Positions 23,698 to 33,957 of a stretch of 57,306 nucleotides of DNA are shown in pieces. Positions within the stretch are counted from its first letter, which is position 1; every line of letters starts with the position of its first letter. The stretch covers positions 133,434 through 190,739 of the forward strand of contig NZ_JAENHM010000023.1 in assembly GCF_016595245.1 (NCBI RefSeq). The letters run 5' to 3'. Under the pieces are notes generated by a model, which worked only from the letters and a program-made list of their open reading frames with translations, was not told the origin of the DNA and searched no databases. The position numbers and the translations under genes are program-made. Source of the DNA: Azospirillum endophyticum (GTDB taxonomy: Bacteria > Pseudomonadota > Alphaproteobacteria > Azospirillales > Azospirillaceae).

Positions 23698-24972
23698 ATG
23701 ACTGGATCAAGCGCCGACAGCCGGCTTGCCGTATTCCCAAATCCCGACGGGTCCCGTGTGCCCTACACGGTGTTCAGTTCCGAAGAGATCTATGCGCGGG
23801 AACAGGAGCGCATCTATCGCGGCCCGACCTGGAACTTCCTGGGTCTCGAAGCGGAAATCCCCAAGCCCGGCGACTACAAGAGCACCTTCGTCGGCGGCAC
23901 GCCGGTGGTGATGACGCGGACCGAGGACGGGACGCTGGCCGCCTGGGTCAACCGCTGTGCCCACCGCGGTGCCATGGTCTGCCGCAAGGCCCGCGGCAAC
24001 GCGCTGTCGCACAGCTGCGTCTATCACCAGTGGAGCTTCGGCGCGGCGGGCAACCTGCAGGGTGTTCCCTTCCGGCGCGGCCAGAAGGGCGCCACCGGAA
24101 TGCCGAAGGATTTCGATCCGGCCAAGCACAACCTGCATCAACTCCGGGTCGAGAGCTATCGCGGGCTGGTCTTCGCCACCTTCAGCGACACGGTCGGCCC
24201 GCTGGCCGATTACATCGGGCCGGAGATGCGCCCCTTCGTCGACCGCATCTTCGCCAAACCGGTGGTCTATCTCGGCTGTACCCGGCAATATTCGGACAGC
24301 AATTGGAAGCTGTATTTCGAGAACGTCAAGGACCCCTACCACGCCAGCCTGCTGCACCTGTTCCACACCACCTTCAACATCTTCCGCGTCGGCATGAAGG
24401 CGCGTTGCATCCCCGACGCCACCCACGGGCTGCACAGCATCATCTATGTGTCGAAGAGCGAAGAGGACGTGAACTCGGCCGACTACAAGGCGCAGAAGAT
24501 CCGCTCCTACGACGAGGGCTTCCATCTGGAGGACGAGTCGCTCCTGGCGCTGGAGCCGGAATTCGACGAGATCACCACCAACCACATCCAGCCGATCTTC
24601 CCGCAGCTGGTGATCCAGCAGATCCACAACACGCTGGTCGCCCGCCAGCTTCTGCCCAAGGGGCCGGACCATTTCGAGCTGGTCTTCCACTTCTTCGGCT
24701 ATGAGGACGACACGCCGGAGCTGCGGGCGCTGCGCATCAAGCAGGCCAATCTGGTCGGCCCGGCCGGCTATATCTCGATGGAGGACACCGAGGCGACCGA
24801 GCTGGTGCAGCGCGGCACGGTGCGCGACGGCGACAAGACCTCGGTCATCGAAATGGCGCGCGGCGCTCCGGACGAGCAGAACACCCTGATCACCGAGAAC
24901 CTGATCCGCCGCTTCTGGGTCGGCTATCAGACCCTGATGGGCTTCGAGACGCCCAGCGTCGCGGCGGAGTGA
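23698..24972 (+). CDS. andAc: Aromatic-ring-hydroxylating dioxygenase alpha subunit (anthranilate 1,2-dioxygenase type)
   Basis: This 424-residue subunit holds the catalytic site of a Rieske dioxygenase. The Rieske cluster ligands are C87, H89, C107 and H110; the mononuclear iron site is D212, H215 and H220 in the DPYHASLLH region. It opens an operon in the order alpha, beta, ferredoxin, reductase, which is the order of the four-gene AndAc-Ad-Ab-Aa anthranilate dioxygenase of Burkholderia; together with a nearby AraC-type regulator and catBCA this makes anthranilate to catechol the best guess. Salicylate or another aromatic acid cannot be excluded from sequence alone. The ATG at 23698 follows GGAAAAGCCCG. 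Confidence 0.8.
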   Translation: MTGSSADSRLAVFPNPDGSRVPYTVFSSEEIYAREQERIYRGPTWNFLGLEAEIPKPGDYKSTFVGGTPVVMTRTEDGTLAAWVNRCAHRGAMVCRKARGNALSHSCVYHQWSFGAAGNLQGVPFRRGQKGATGMPKDFDPAKHNLHQLRVESYRGLVFATFSDTVGPLADYIGPEMRPFVDRIFAKPVVYLGCTRQYSDSNWKLYFENVKDPYHASLLHLFHTTFNIFRVGMKARCIPDATHGLHSIIYVSKSEEDVNSADYKAQKIRSYDEGFHLEDESLLALEPEFDEITTNHIQPIFPQLVIQQIHNTLVARQLLPKGPDHFELVFHFFGYEDDTPELRALRIKQANLVGPAGYISMEDTEATELVQRGTVRDGDKTSVIEMARGAPDEQNTLITENLIRRFWVGYQTLMGFETPSVAAE

Positions 24973-24977
24973 CCGGC

Positions 24978-25451
24978 ATGAACGACCTGATGATCCGCCT
25001 GGAGTTGAGCGCGCTCCAGGACCGCTACGTCTCCATCATCGACAACGACCGGATGGAGGAATGGCCGACGCTGTTCACCGAGGATTGCCTGTACCAGATC
25101 CTCTCGAAGGAGAACGAGGATCTGGGGCTGCCGGCGCCGATCATGCATTGCGACAACGCCCGCATGCTGCGCGACCGCGTGGTGGCGATGCGCAACGCCA
25201 ACATCTTCGAACAGCCGATCTACCGCCATTGCCTGTCCGGCCTGGAATGGAAGAGCGACGGGGCGGACGGCTATCTCTGCCAGACCAGCTATGTGGTGAT
25301 CAACACCTCGGCGGCCGGGGAATCGACGGTCTTCCAGGCCGGGCGCTACCTCGACCATGTCGTGCGAACCGCCGACGGGCTGCGCTTCAAGGCCAAGCGC
25401 TGCATCTACGACACCAGCCGGGTGCAGACCCTGCTGGCCTACCCGATCTGA
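24978..25451 (+). CDS. andAd: Aromatic-ring-hydroxylating dioxygenase beta subunit
   Basis: A 157-residue small subunit of the SnoaL-like ring-hydroxylating beta family. It shows the usual YVSIIDNDRMEEWPTLFTED start, an acidic, aromatic core and the C-terminal FKAKRCIYDTSRV. It has a structural role and helps shape the alpha3beta3 hexamer. The ATG at 24978 is favoured (GGAG about 8 nt upstream, 5 nt after the alpha stop); a GTG overlapping the alpha stop is a weaker alternative. Cotranscription with alpha is almost certain. Confidence 0.85.
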   Translation: MNDLMIRLELSALQDRYVSIIDNDRMEEWPTLFTEDCLYQILSKENEDLGLPAPIMHCDNARMLRDRVVAMRNANIFEQPIYRHCLSGLEWKSDGADGYLCQTSYVVINTSAAGESTVFQAGRYLDHVVRTADGLRFKAKRCIYDTSRVQTLLAYPI

Positions 25452-25471
25452 CAGCGGAGGGAAAACCGACC

Positions 25472-25786
25472 ATGACCGAATGGCACGATGCCGCCGCCGC
25501 CGACGCGCTCAGCGACGACGAGGTGATGGGGCTCAGCATCGCCGGCGTGCCGGTCGCCCTGTTCCGGCAGGAGGGCGCCTTCTTCGCCCTGCACGACCTC
25601 TGCTCCCACGGGGCGGCCCGGCTGTCCGACGGCTTCGTCGAAAACGGCTGTGTCGAATGCCCGCTGCACCAGGGGCTGGTCGACATCCGCAGCGGCGCCC
25701 CCTGCTCCGCCCCGATCACCGAGCCGGTGCGCAGCTATCCCGTGCGGGTGGTCGGCGACCGGATCGAGATCGCCCTCAACCGCTGA
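25472..25786 (+). CDS. andAb: Rieske ferredoxin component of the dioxygenase
   Basis: A 104-residue Rieske-type ferredoxin that passes electrons from the reductase to the oxygenase. The cluster ligands are C44, H46, C63 and H66 (CSHGAARLSDG and CPLHQG). GGAGGGAAAA lies upstream of the ATG at 25472, 20 nt after the beta gene. It is a single domain without extra parts. Confidence 0.88.
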   Translation: MTEWHDAAAADALSDDEVMGLSIAGVPVALFRQEGAFFALHDLCSHGAARLSDGFVENGCVECPLHQGLVDIRSGAPCSAPITEPVRSYPVRVVGDRIEIALNR

Positions 25787-25799
25787 GGAGGAGGTGCCC

Positions 25800-27062
25800 T
25801 TGACCGCGATGCCGGAAAGCGAAGCGACCTATGTGGTGGTCGGCGGCGGTCAGGCCGCCGCCTGGATCGCCCGTACCCTGCGGGCCGAGGGCTTCGCCGG
25901 GCGGCTGGTACTGATCGGCGAGGAGCCGCACTGGCCCTATGAGCGGCCGGCCCTGTCGAAGGAGTTCCTGCGCGGGACCGGCAGCGTCGAGGCGATCACG
26001 CTGCTGGGCGCGGCGCAGGCCGGGGAGGCCGGCATCGAATGCTGGCTCGGCCAGCGCGTGACGGCGGTGGACCGGGTGGCGCGGGTCGTCACCACCGCCG
26101 GCGGCCGAAGCGTCGCCTACGACACGCTGTTCCTGGCGACCGGCGGGCGGGCGCGGCGGTTGCCCGGCCTGGACACCGTGCCGGCGGAGCGGGTCCACAC
26201 CCTGCGCACGCTGACGGAGTCCGAACGGCTGCGCGGCGCGCTGGGCGGAGCGAAGCATCTGCTGGTGCTGGGCGGCGGCTGGATCGGGCTGGAGGTGGCG
26301 GCGACCGCCCGTGCCCTCGGGGTCGCGGTGACGGTGGTGGAGGCGGCCCCCCGGCTGTGCGCCCGCACCATGCCGCCGGTGGTCTCCGGCTGGCTGCACG
26401 CCCTGCATGAAGCCAACGGCGTGCGCGTGCTGACCGGGACCGGCGTTGCCGGCGTCACCGGCACGGCCGACGGCATCGCCGTCACCCTGGCCGGCGGCGG
26501 CAGGCTGGAGGCCGACCATCTGCTGCTCGGCATCGGCATCGAACCGGAGGTCGGGCTGGCGGCGGCGATGGGTCTGGCGCTGGACGACGGCATCCTCGTC
26601 GATGCCCAGGGGCGGACCTCCGACCCGCGGATTTTCGCCGCCGGCGACGTCGCCCGCCATCCCAACGCCTTCGCCGGGGCGTCGCTGCGGCTGGAATCCT
26701 GGGCCAACGCCCAGAACCAGGCCATCATCGCCGCCAAGGCGGCGACGGGCGGGACCGCGGTCTATGCCGACATCCCGTGGTTCTGGTCCGACCAGTATGG
26801 CGTGACCGTGCAGATGCTGGGGCTGCCGGGCCTCGGCACCCGCGCGGTCGCCCGCGGCACGCCGGAGGCCGGCAGCGGCTGCTGGCTGATGCTGGACGAC
26901 ACAGGCATCGTCGCCGGCGCGGTGGCGGTCAACGCCGCCCGCGACCTGCGGGTGCTGCGCAAGCTGCTGGAGGACGGCCGCGCGCCGCTGCCGGACGCCT
27001 GGACGGACAGCGCCACGCCGGTCCAGCGGCTGCCCAGCCGCCCGAACGTTGGAATGGACTGA
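25800..27062 (+). CDS. andAa: Ferredoxin reductase component of the dioxygenase (FAD/NAD)
   Basis: A 420-residue FAD- and NAD(P)H-dependent ferredoxin reductase of the glutathione-reductase type. The FAD-binding motif VVGGGQAAAWIARTLR starts the protein, a second Rossmann motif VLGGGWIGLEVAATAR binds NAD, and IFAAGDVARHPN is the second FAD motif. AGGAGGAGG at 25786-25794 points to TTG at 25800; ATG at 25809 is the alternative with a 14-nt spacing. It closes the dioxygenase gene set and precedes the transporter genes by about 160 nt. Confidence 0.85.
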   Translation: MTAMPESEATYVVVGGGQAAAWIARTLRAEGFAGRLVLIGEEPHWPYERPALSKEFLRGTGSVEAITLLGAAQAGEAGIECWLGQRVTAVDRVARVVTTAGGRSVAYDTLFLATGGRARRLPGLDTVPAERVHTLRTLTESERLRGALGGAKHLLVLGGGWIGLEVAATARALGVAVTVVEAAPRLCARTMPPVVSGWLHALHEANGVRVLTGTGVAGVTGTADGIAVTLAGGGRLEADHLLLGIGIEPEVGLAAAMGLALDDGILVDAQGRTSDPRIFAAGDVARHPNAFAGASLRLESWANAQNQAIIAAKAATGGTAVYADIPWFWSDQYGVTVQMLGLPGLGTRAVARGTPEAGSGCWLMLDDTGIVAGAVAVNAARDLRVLRKLLEDGRAPLPDAWTDSATPVQRLPSRPNVGMD

Positions 27063-27224
27063 CGCGTTTCTCCAGACGTCCGGCCCCGGTTTCAAGGAAC
27101 CGAATTTCGGATCTGGACAGTTCGACCCCCGCCACGGACAACCGGTGCACCGCAGAGACACGGATGCCAAAAGCCGGACTGCGAGGGTATGCTTGCAACA
27201 CATCAAGAACAGGGAAATTCACCA

Positions 27225-28409
27225 ATGAACCGTCGCAGCTTTCTCACCACGACCGCCGCAACGGCAACCCTCGCCGCCACCGGCGGCTTCACCTTCGCGC
27301 GGGCGCAGACCCAGGCGGTGAAGGTGGCCTTCGTCGGCACGCTGTCGGGTCCGGGGGCGGCGCTGGGCACGCATCTGCGCGACGGCTGGCTGGCGGGGGT
27401 AAAGCGCCTCGACAACCAGCTCGGCGGCCGGGCGGTCGAGACGCTGGTGATCGACGACGAGCTGAAGCCCGACGTGGCGGTGTCCAAGGTCCGCGCCGCG
27501 CTGGAGCGCGACAAGGTCGATTTCGTGGTCGGCGTCGTGTTCAGCAACATGCTGCAGGCCATTGTCCGCCCGGTGACGGAGAGCAACACCTTCCTGATAA
27601 CCGCCAACGCCGGCCCCTCCACCCTCGCCGGCAAGGGATGCAGCCCCTTCCTGTTCAGCAGCGCCTACCAGAACGACCAACCGCACGCGACGATGGGGCA
27701 GGCGGCCCAGGATCTGGGCTACAAGCGCGTCTTCATCCTGGTGCCGAACTATCAGGCCGGCAAGGACGCGGTGGCCGGCTTCCGCAGCCGCTACAAGGGC
27801 GAGGTGGTCGACGAAATCTATGTGCCGCTGAGCCAGCTCGACTTCTCGACCGAGGTCACCAAGATCGCCGCCGCCAAGCCGGACGCCATCTTCACCTTCA
27901 TGCCGGGTGCGCTCGGCGTCAATCTGGTGCGGCAGTACCGGCAGGCCGGGCTGGCCAACATCCCCTTCCTGTCCACCTTCACCGTCGACGAATCGACCCT
28001 GCCGGCCCAGGGCGAGGCGGCGCTCGACTTCTACACCGCCGCGACCTGGGCGCCCAATTTCGACAACCCGCAGAGCCGCCGCTTCGTGCAGGAGTTCGAG
28101 GCCGCCTACGGCTATGTCCCGTCGAATTTCGCCGCCCACGCCTATGACGCCGCCCACATGCTGGACGCGGCGATCCGCCGGACCAAGGGCGACGTCGCCG
28201 ACAAGGCGGCGCTGCGCACGGCGCTGGAGGCCGGCGACTTCCCGTCGGTGCGCGGCGCGCTGCGGCTGGGGGCCAACCATTTCCCGATCCAGGATTTCTG
28301 GCTGTGCAAGGTCGCCAAGCGCGCCGATGGCAAGTTCCAGACGGAAACCCTGCGCAAGGTGCTGAGCGCCGACGCCGACGGCTACGCCACCTCCTGCAAG
28401 ATGGGGTGA
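27225..28409 (+). CDS. Liv-type ABC transporter substrate-binding protein
   Basis: A 394-residue periplasmic binding protein of the branched-chain amino acid/amide family. The N-terminus MNRRSFLTTTAATATLAATGG has twin Arg-like and hydrophobic parts and ends with ARAQ, a likely export signal. The mature part opens with KVAFVGTLSGPGAALG. The ATG at 27225 follows AGGGAAATTCACCA. It heads a full Liv-type importer directly downstream of the dioxygenase operon, so its ligand is probably an aromatic acid; members of this family bind such ligands in other alphaproteobacteria. No ligand residues were assigned. Confidence 0.87.
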   Translation: MNRRSFLTTTAATATLAATGGFTFARAQTQAVKVAFVGTLSGPGAALGTHLRDGWLAGVKRLDNQLGGRAVETLVIDDELKPDVAVSKVRAALERDKVDFVVGVVFSNMLQAIVRPVTESNTFLITANAGPSTLAGKGCSPFLFSSAYQNDQPHATMGQAAQDLGYKRVFILVPNYQAGKDAVAGFRSRYKGEVVDEIYVPLSQLDFSTEVTKIAAAKPDAIFTFMPGALGVNLVRQYRQAGLANIPFLSTFTVDESTLPAQGEAALDFYTAATWAPNFDNPQSRRFVQEFEAAYGYVPSNFAAHAYDAAHMLDAAIRRTKGDVADKAALRTALEAGDFPSVRGALRLGANHFPIQDFWLCKVAKRADGKFQTETLRKVLSADADGYATSCKMG

Positions 28410-28441
28410 CGGGCGGGACGGGCTGACGGGGGGCTTTCGCG

Positions 28442-29374
28442 ATGTCCATGCTTCTGGTGCAGGCCCTGAACGGCCTGCAATTCGGGGTGCTGTTGTTCCT
28501 GGTGGCGGCCGGACTCAGTCTGGTGTTCGGCGTCATGGACCTGATCAATCTGGCCCATGGCGTCCAATACATGCTGGGGGCCTATGTCGCCGCCACGCTG
28601 GGGGTGTGGACCGGCAGCTTCTGGCTGGGGGCGCTGCTGGCGATGCCGGTGGCGCTGCTGGTCGGGCTGGCGCTGGAATGGCTGGTGTTCCGCCATCTCT
28701 ACCGCCGCGACCATCTGAGCCAGGTGCTCGCCACCTTCGGGGTGATCCTGACGGTGGAGGAGGCGACGCGGGCGCTGTGGGGCAGCGCCCCGCAGACCGT
28801 GCTGGAGCCGTCGGGGCTGACCGGCGGTCCGATGGGCGGGGTGGAGATCGTGGCCGGACTGATCTACCCGACCTACCGGCTGGTCATCATCGGCGTCGGC
28901 ATCGTCGTGCCGCTGCTGCTGTGGTTCCTGGTGGAGCGGACGCGGGCCGGCATGCTGGTGCGGGCGGGGGCGACCCATCCCGCCATGGTGTCGGCGCTGG
29001 GGGTGGACATCCGCCGGCTGTTTACCGTCGTCTTCGCCTTCGGCGCCATGCTGGCGGGCTTCGCCGGGGCGCTGGCCAGCCCGATCTTCCCGGTGGCGCC
29101 GGGCATGGGCGACACCGTGCTGATCCTCTGCTTCGTGGTCATCGTCATCGGCGGCGTCGGCTCCATCCGCGGCGCCTTCATCGCAGCATTGCTGGTCGGG
29201 CTGCTCGACAGTGTGGGGCGGGCGATGCTGCCCGACCTGCTGCGGCTGGTTCTCGACCCGTCGTCGGCCCGGCAGACCGGGGCGGCGCTGGCCTCCATGC
29301 TGGTCTACATCGTCATGGCCGCCATCCTGTTCTTCCGCCCGGCCGGGCTTTTCCCGGGAGGACGCGCGGCATGA
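28442..29374 (+). CDS. livH: Liv-type ABC permease, LivH family
   Basis: A 310-residue integral membrane permease with about eight predicted hydrophobic helices. Family signatures are GLSLVFGVMDLINLAHG near the N-terminus and the coupling region around VSALGVDIRRLFTVVF. It ends by overlapping the next permease gene (ATGA at 29371-29374). It forms the translocation pore together with LivM. Confidence 0.9.
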   Translation: MSMLLVQALNGLQFGVLLFLVAAGLSLVFGVMDLINLAHGVQYMLGAYVAATLGVWTGSFWLGALLAMPVALLVGLALEWLVFRHLYRRDHLSQVLATFGVILTVEEATRALWGSAPQTVLEPSGLTGGPMGGVEIVAGLIYPTYRLVIIGVGIVVPLLLWFLVERTRAGMLVRAGATHPAMVSALGVDIRRLFTVVFAFGAMLAGFAGALASPIFPVAPGMGDTVLILCFVVIVIGGVGSIRGAFIAALLVGLLDSVGRAMLPDLLRLVLDPSSARQTGAALASMLVYIVMAAILFFRPAGLFPGGRAA

Positions 29375-30348
29375 CCGCACCGTTCCGCAAACACGCGCTT
29401 GCCCTGGCCACGCTGCTGGCGCTGGCGGCGGCCCCCTTCCTCGGTTTCGGCGACGGCTTCGCGCTCAGCCTGCTGGCCCGCGCGATGATCCTCGGCATGG
29501 CGGCGGTCAGCCTCTCGCTTCTGGTCGGCGGCGCCGGGCTGGTCAGCCTGGGCCATGCCGCGACGATGGGGATCGGCGCCTATACGGTGGTCGCCTTCGA
29601 CGCCGCCGGGGTCAGCGAGGGGCTGATCGTCTTCCCCGCCGCCATCGCTGCGGCGGCGGCCTATGCGCTCGTGACGGGAGCGGTGTCGCTGCGCACCAGC
29701 GGCGTGCATTTCATCATGATCACGCTGGCTTTCGGGCAGATGGCCTTCTTCACCACCTCCTCCTTCTCCAGCCTGGGCGGCGACGACGGCTATACGCTCT
29801 ACGCCCGCACCGAATGGCTGGGGACCCGGATCCTGGACAACCGCCTGACCTTCCATTTCCTGTGCCTGGGCCTGCTGGCCCTGGTGTGGGTGGGCGGCAA
29901 CCTGTTGCTGGGCAGCCGGTTCGGCCGGGTGCTGCGGGCGGCGCGGGAGAATCCGCAGCGGGCGCTGGCGGTGGGGTTCCAGCCCTATCCCTACCGTCTG
30001 GTCGCCTATGTGATGGCGGGGGCGGTCGGCGGGCTGGCCGGCGCCCTGCTGGCGAATGCGACGGAGTTCGTGTCGCCCGCCCTGCTGTCCTGGACCCGGT
30101 CGGGGGAGCTGCTGTTCATGGTCATCCTCGGCGGCGTCGGCCAGATCGGCGGCGCGATCCTGGGGGCGCTGGCCATCGTGCTGCTGGAGGAATCGCTGTC
30201 GCACCTGATGGTGTACTGGCGGCTGGTGTTCGGGCCGCTGCTGGTGCTGTCGGTGCTGTTCCTGCCGGACGGGCTGGTCGGCGCGCCGCTGCGCCTGCGC
30301 GCCGCCATCCGGTTCGCCTCGCCCAAGCGGAGGAACGCCGATGCCTGA
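29371..30348 (+). CDS. livM: Liv-type ABC permease, LivM family
   Basis: A 325-residue membrane permease, partner of LivH. It shows the family pattern GGAGLVSLGHAATMGIGAY and the cytoplasmic coupling loop around RAARENPQRALAVGFQPYPYRLVAY. The ATG at 29371 overlaps the livH stop, and its own end overlaps the start of the ATPase gene by 8 nt. Confidence 0.9.
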   Translation: MTAPFRKHALALATLLALAAAPFLGFGDGFALSLLARAMILGMAAVSLSLLVGGAGLVSLGHAATMGIGAYTVVAFDAAGVSEGLIVFPAAIAAAAAYALVTGAVSLRTSGVHFIMITLAFGQMAFFTTSSFSSLGGDDGYTLYARTEWLGTRILDNRLTFHFLCLGLLALVWVGGNLLLGSRFGRVLRAARENPQRALAVGFQPYPYRLVAYVMAGAVGGLAGALLANATEFVSPALLSWTRSGELLFMVILGGVGQIGGAILGALAIVLLEESLSHLMVYWRLVFGPLLVLSVLFLPDGLVGAPLRLRAAIRFASPKRRNADA

Positions 30349-31095
30349 TCCGTTGCTGGAACTGCGCGGCCTGAGCAAGAATTTCGGTGCGCTGACCGTG
30401 ACCTCCGACGTGTCGCTGACCGTCCTGCCGGGGGAGATCCATGCAATCATCGGCCCGAACGGGGCGGGCAAGACCACGCTGATCCACCAGATCAGCGGCA
30501 CGCTGCGCCCGGACCGCGGCACCATCCGCTTCGCCGGCCAGGACGTGACCGCCCTGCCGTTCGAGCGCCGCGCCCGGCTGGGGCTGGCCCGCAGCTTCCA
30601 GATCACCAGCATCGTGCCGGGCTTCACCGCGCTGGAGAACGTCGCGCTGGCAGTGCAGGCGCGCAGCGGCTCCTCCTTCCGCTTCCTGCGCCCGGTCGCG
30701 AACGAGAAGGCGCTGAACGAAGAGGCGCGGGCGGCGCTCGACACCGTCGGGCTGGGCCGGGTCGCCGACCGCGGCGCCGCCGCCCTGTCGCATGGCGAGA
30801 AGCGCCAGCTCGAACTCGCCATCGCCATCGCGATGAACCCCCGCCTGCTGCTGCTCGACGAGCCGCTGGCGGGCGCCGGGCCGGAGGAGACCGAGCGGCT
30901 GATCGGCATCCTGCGCGAACTGCGCAGCCGCTACGGCATCCTGCTGGTCGAGCATGACATGCAGGCGGTGTTCGCCCTGGCCGACCGCATCTCCGTCCTG
31001 GTCTATGGCCGCGTCATCGTCACCGGGACGGTGGACGAGATCCGCGACCATCCGGAGGTCCGCACCGCCTATCTTGGAGAGGACGCGCTGGCGTG

Positions 31096-31096
<1 letters not shown>
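30341..31096 (+). CDS. livG: Liv-type ABC ATPase, LivG family
   Basis: A 251-residue ATP-binding subunit. Walker A is GPNGAGKTT, the ABC signature is LSHGEKRQLE (less usual than LSGGQ) and Walker B is LLLLDEPLAG. The C-terminal extension with TGTVDEIRDHPEVRTAYLGED is typical of LivG. It overlaps both its neighbours slightly, so translational coupling is likely. Confidence 0.92.
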
Positions 31097-31797
<701 letters not shown>

Positions 31798-31821
31798 GGC
31801 GTCGGGGGAGAGCGTCCGCCG

Positions 31822-32811
31822 TCAGGCGCCTCCGCGGCGGAGGGTGTCGGACGGGCGCTCGCCGAAGCGCTCGGCGTAGTCCTGGGCGAAACGGCTCAGA
31901 TGGGTGAAGCCGGCATTCAGCGCGAGGACGGTCACGCTGGCGTCCTCGCCGCCGCCGCGCAGCCGGGCATGGACATCGTCGAGGCGCAGGTTGCGCAGAT
32001 AGCGCAGCGGGCTGACGCCCTCGAACCGCTTGAAGGCGTCGTGCAGCGTACGCTCCGGGACGCCGGCCGCCTGGGCGATGTCGGCCAGCGTGATTGCGGC
32101 GGCGGAATTCTCCCGCAGATAGGCGATGGCGCGATGGACGGACACCGGCCGCGGACCCTGCGGCCGGTCGTCCGTCTCGACGCAGTCCTGGCCGGCCAGC
32201 AGAAGCCGCAGGAAAAGCTGCTCATACTCCGCGGCGACCAGCGCGTCGTCGCGGATCAGCCGCACGGTGGCCGGGTCGCCGATCACGCCGCCCAGCGCCA
32301 CCAGCAGCGGCGTCAGCCGGGGGCTGCGCAGATCCAGCCTTGCCGCCAGCCGCACCGGACGTGGCCCGTTGAAGGCCGCCAGCCGCGTGCGCGCAATCTT
32401 GAGCACAAGCTGCTCGCAATCGGGCGAAAACTGCCCAGCGATTGGGCTTCCCGGCGAACAGAGCACGCCGTTAAAACGGTCCACGGTGAAGGTGTCGCGC
32501 TCGATGCGGATTTCGGCGCCGCCGCTGACGCAGAGGATGGCGAGATAATAGTCGTCCAGCGGCGGGACGGCGATGGACGCCTGACCGAACTTGATCGTCC
32601 CGATCCCCATGCCCTTCATCGCCATGAAATCCATGTGCGAGGGCTGGCCGTTCGACCGTCCGCAGGCCATCAGGCTGTGCGGCTGCATCACCTTGGAAAT
32701 CCGCTCGCGGGCGTCGTCGAGATCCGGCGTCTCGAAGATGCGGCACAGCCGAAGCGCCGAGGCGTCGAGGGACGGCCCATTCGAGGAAAACAAGGCGGCA
32801 GTCATGTCCAT
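31822..32811 (-). CDS. AraC-type regulator, candidate activator of the dioxygenase operon
   Basis: A 329-residue regulator with an N-terminal AraC-binding-2 type effector domain and a C-terminal double helix-turn-helix (ITLADIAQAAGVPERTLHDA then the second helix around HLSRFAQDYAERFGERP). Its neighbours are the transporter and catBCA genes. In Burkholderia the and operon is controlled by an AraC/XylS-type AndR, so this is a plausible functional counterpart; LysR gene 22572-23444 may handle the cat genes. AGGAGG lies about 10 nt before the ATG at 32811. Confidence 0.85.
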   Translation of the reverse strand: MDMTAALFSSNGPSLDASALRLCRIFETPDLDDARERISKVMQPHSLMACGRSNGQPSHMDFMAMKGMGIGTIKFGQASIAVPPLDDYYLAILCVSGGAEIRIERDTFTVDRFNGVLCSPGSPIAGQFSPDCEQLVLKIARTRLAAFNGPRPVRLAARLDLRSPRLTPLLVALGGVIGDPATVRLIRDDALVAAEYEQLFLRLLLAGQDCVETDDRPQGPRPVSVHRAIAYLRENSAAAITLADIAQAAGVPERTLHDAFKRFEGVSPLRYLRNLRLDDVHARLRGGGEDASVTVLALNAGFTHLSRFAQDYAERFGERPSDTLRRGGA

Positions 32812-32910
32812 GGCGGCGCATCCTCCTGGCTGTGGACAATCCTCGCAACGATACGGACTCTAAGCAAATCTTGTACCGGACGCCGGACGCCGGCCGCCGA
32901 AACGGGAACG

Positions 32911-32932
32911 CCCCCGCCAAGGCTGGCGGGGG
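32911..32932 (-). terminator. Hairpin after catA, probable end of the catBCA transcript
   Basis: CCCCCGCCA-GCCT-TGGCGGGGG (minus strand) forms a perfect 9-bp stem about 35 nt past the catA stop. The following run is only moderately T-rich (CGTTCCCGTTT). Confidence 0.6.
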
Positions 32933-32966
32933 TATTCCTTGACCCGGCGCGCTGCACCGGAACCGC

Positions 32967-33887
32967 TCAGGCGGAGACGCGCGCGCGCTCCACCACGTCG
33001 GCCGGCAGGCCGTCGCGGGCCTCGACCAGACGGAAGTCGAAGCCGATCTCGGCGAAGGGACACGTCACGCCGCGGGCTTCCATCGCCGCCGGATCGTCGA
33101 TGCGGCGGATATCGGGCACCAGACCGTCGCGGGTGGCGAAGGCGAAATCGTCGTCGATCAGGGGATCGCCCTTGATGTTGATCTGCGTCGTCAGCTTGCG
33201 GTAGCCGGGGGCGCTGACGAAGAAGTGGATGTGCGCGGGACGCGCGCCGTGGCGGCCCAGCAGGTCCAGCAGTTGCAGCGTGCTGCTGCCCGGCGGGCAG
33301 GCATAGCCCGACGGCATAATCGACTGGAAGGAATAGCGGCCGTCGGCGCCGGTCCGGATGGTGCCGCGGTTGTTGAAGGGCGTCTGCGCGCTGTCGAAGA
33401 TCGAATAGTTGCCCTTGGAATTGGCGTGCCAGACCTCGACCACCGCGTTGGGGATCGGCTTGCCCGAGGCATCGCGCACGACGCCCGACATGAAGAGCGG
33501 CTCCGCCTCGCCGTCCAGCCCGTCGTCGACGCGGGCACTGCCCTGGTGCACCGGGGCGCCGGCCACATAGAGCGGACCTTCGATGGTGCGCGGGGTGCCG
33601 TGTTCGTTCAGGCCGGAGGCGTTTTCACGCTCCTCCACCAGCAGGTCGAGGAAATGCTCGAAGCCCAGGCCGGGAGCCAGCAGCCCGGCCTCCTGGTTCC
33701 TGCCCAGCTCGGTCAGATAGTTGCAGGCCGTCCAGAACTCGTCCGGGGTGACCTCGAACTCGTTCATGGTGTGGAAGAGATCGCGGACGATGCGGTCGAC
33801 GATCGCCTTGACGCGCGGGTTGGACGTCTTGCCCGGCGTGACCTGGGTGAAGCGCGCCAGCAGCGCGTCGATGTCCTTGGCCTGCAT
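32967..33887 (-). CDS. catA: Catechol 1,2-dioxygenase
   Basis: This 306-residue intradiol dioxygenase opens catechol to cis,cis-muconate using non-haem Fe(III). The four iron ligands are Y161, Y195, H219 and H221 (within NYSIFD, SGYACP and RPAHIHFF). The N-terminal helical dimerisation domain is present. The ATG at 33887 follows a GGAGAACCC. It is the third gene of a catB-catC-catA operon on the minus strand. Its partner substrate supply is presumably the dioxygenase at 23698-27062. Confidence 0.95.
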   Translation of the reverse strand: MQAKDIDALLARFTQVTPGKTSNPRVKAIVDRIVRDLFHTMNEFEVTPDEFWTACNYLTELGRNQEAGLLAPGLGFEHFLDLLVEERENASGLNEHGTPRTIEGPLYVAGAPVHQGSARVDDGLDGEAEPLFMSGVVRDASGKPIPNAVVEVWHANSKGNYSIFDSAQTPFNNRGTIRTGADGRYSFQSIMPSGYACPPGSSTLQLLDLLGRHGARPAHIHFFVSAPGYRKLTTQINIKGDPLIDDDFAFATRDGLVPDIRRIDDPAAMEARGVTCPFAEIGFDFRLVEARDGLPADVVERARVSA

Positions 33888-33957
33888 GGGGTTCTCCCTA
33901 TGGACTTGTTCGTTGATTGCGTGGGGGCTGGGGGGGCCGACTTTTGAAGACTGGGCG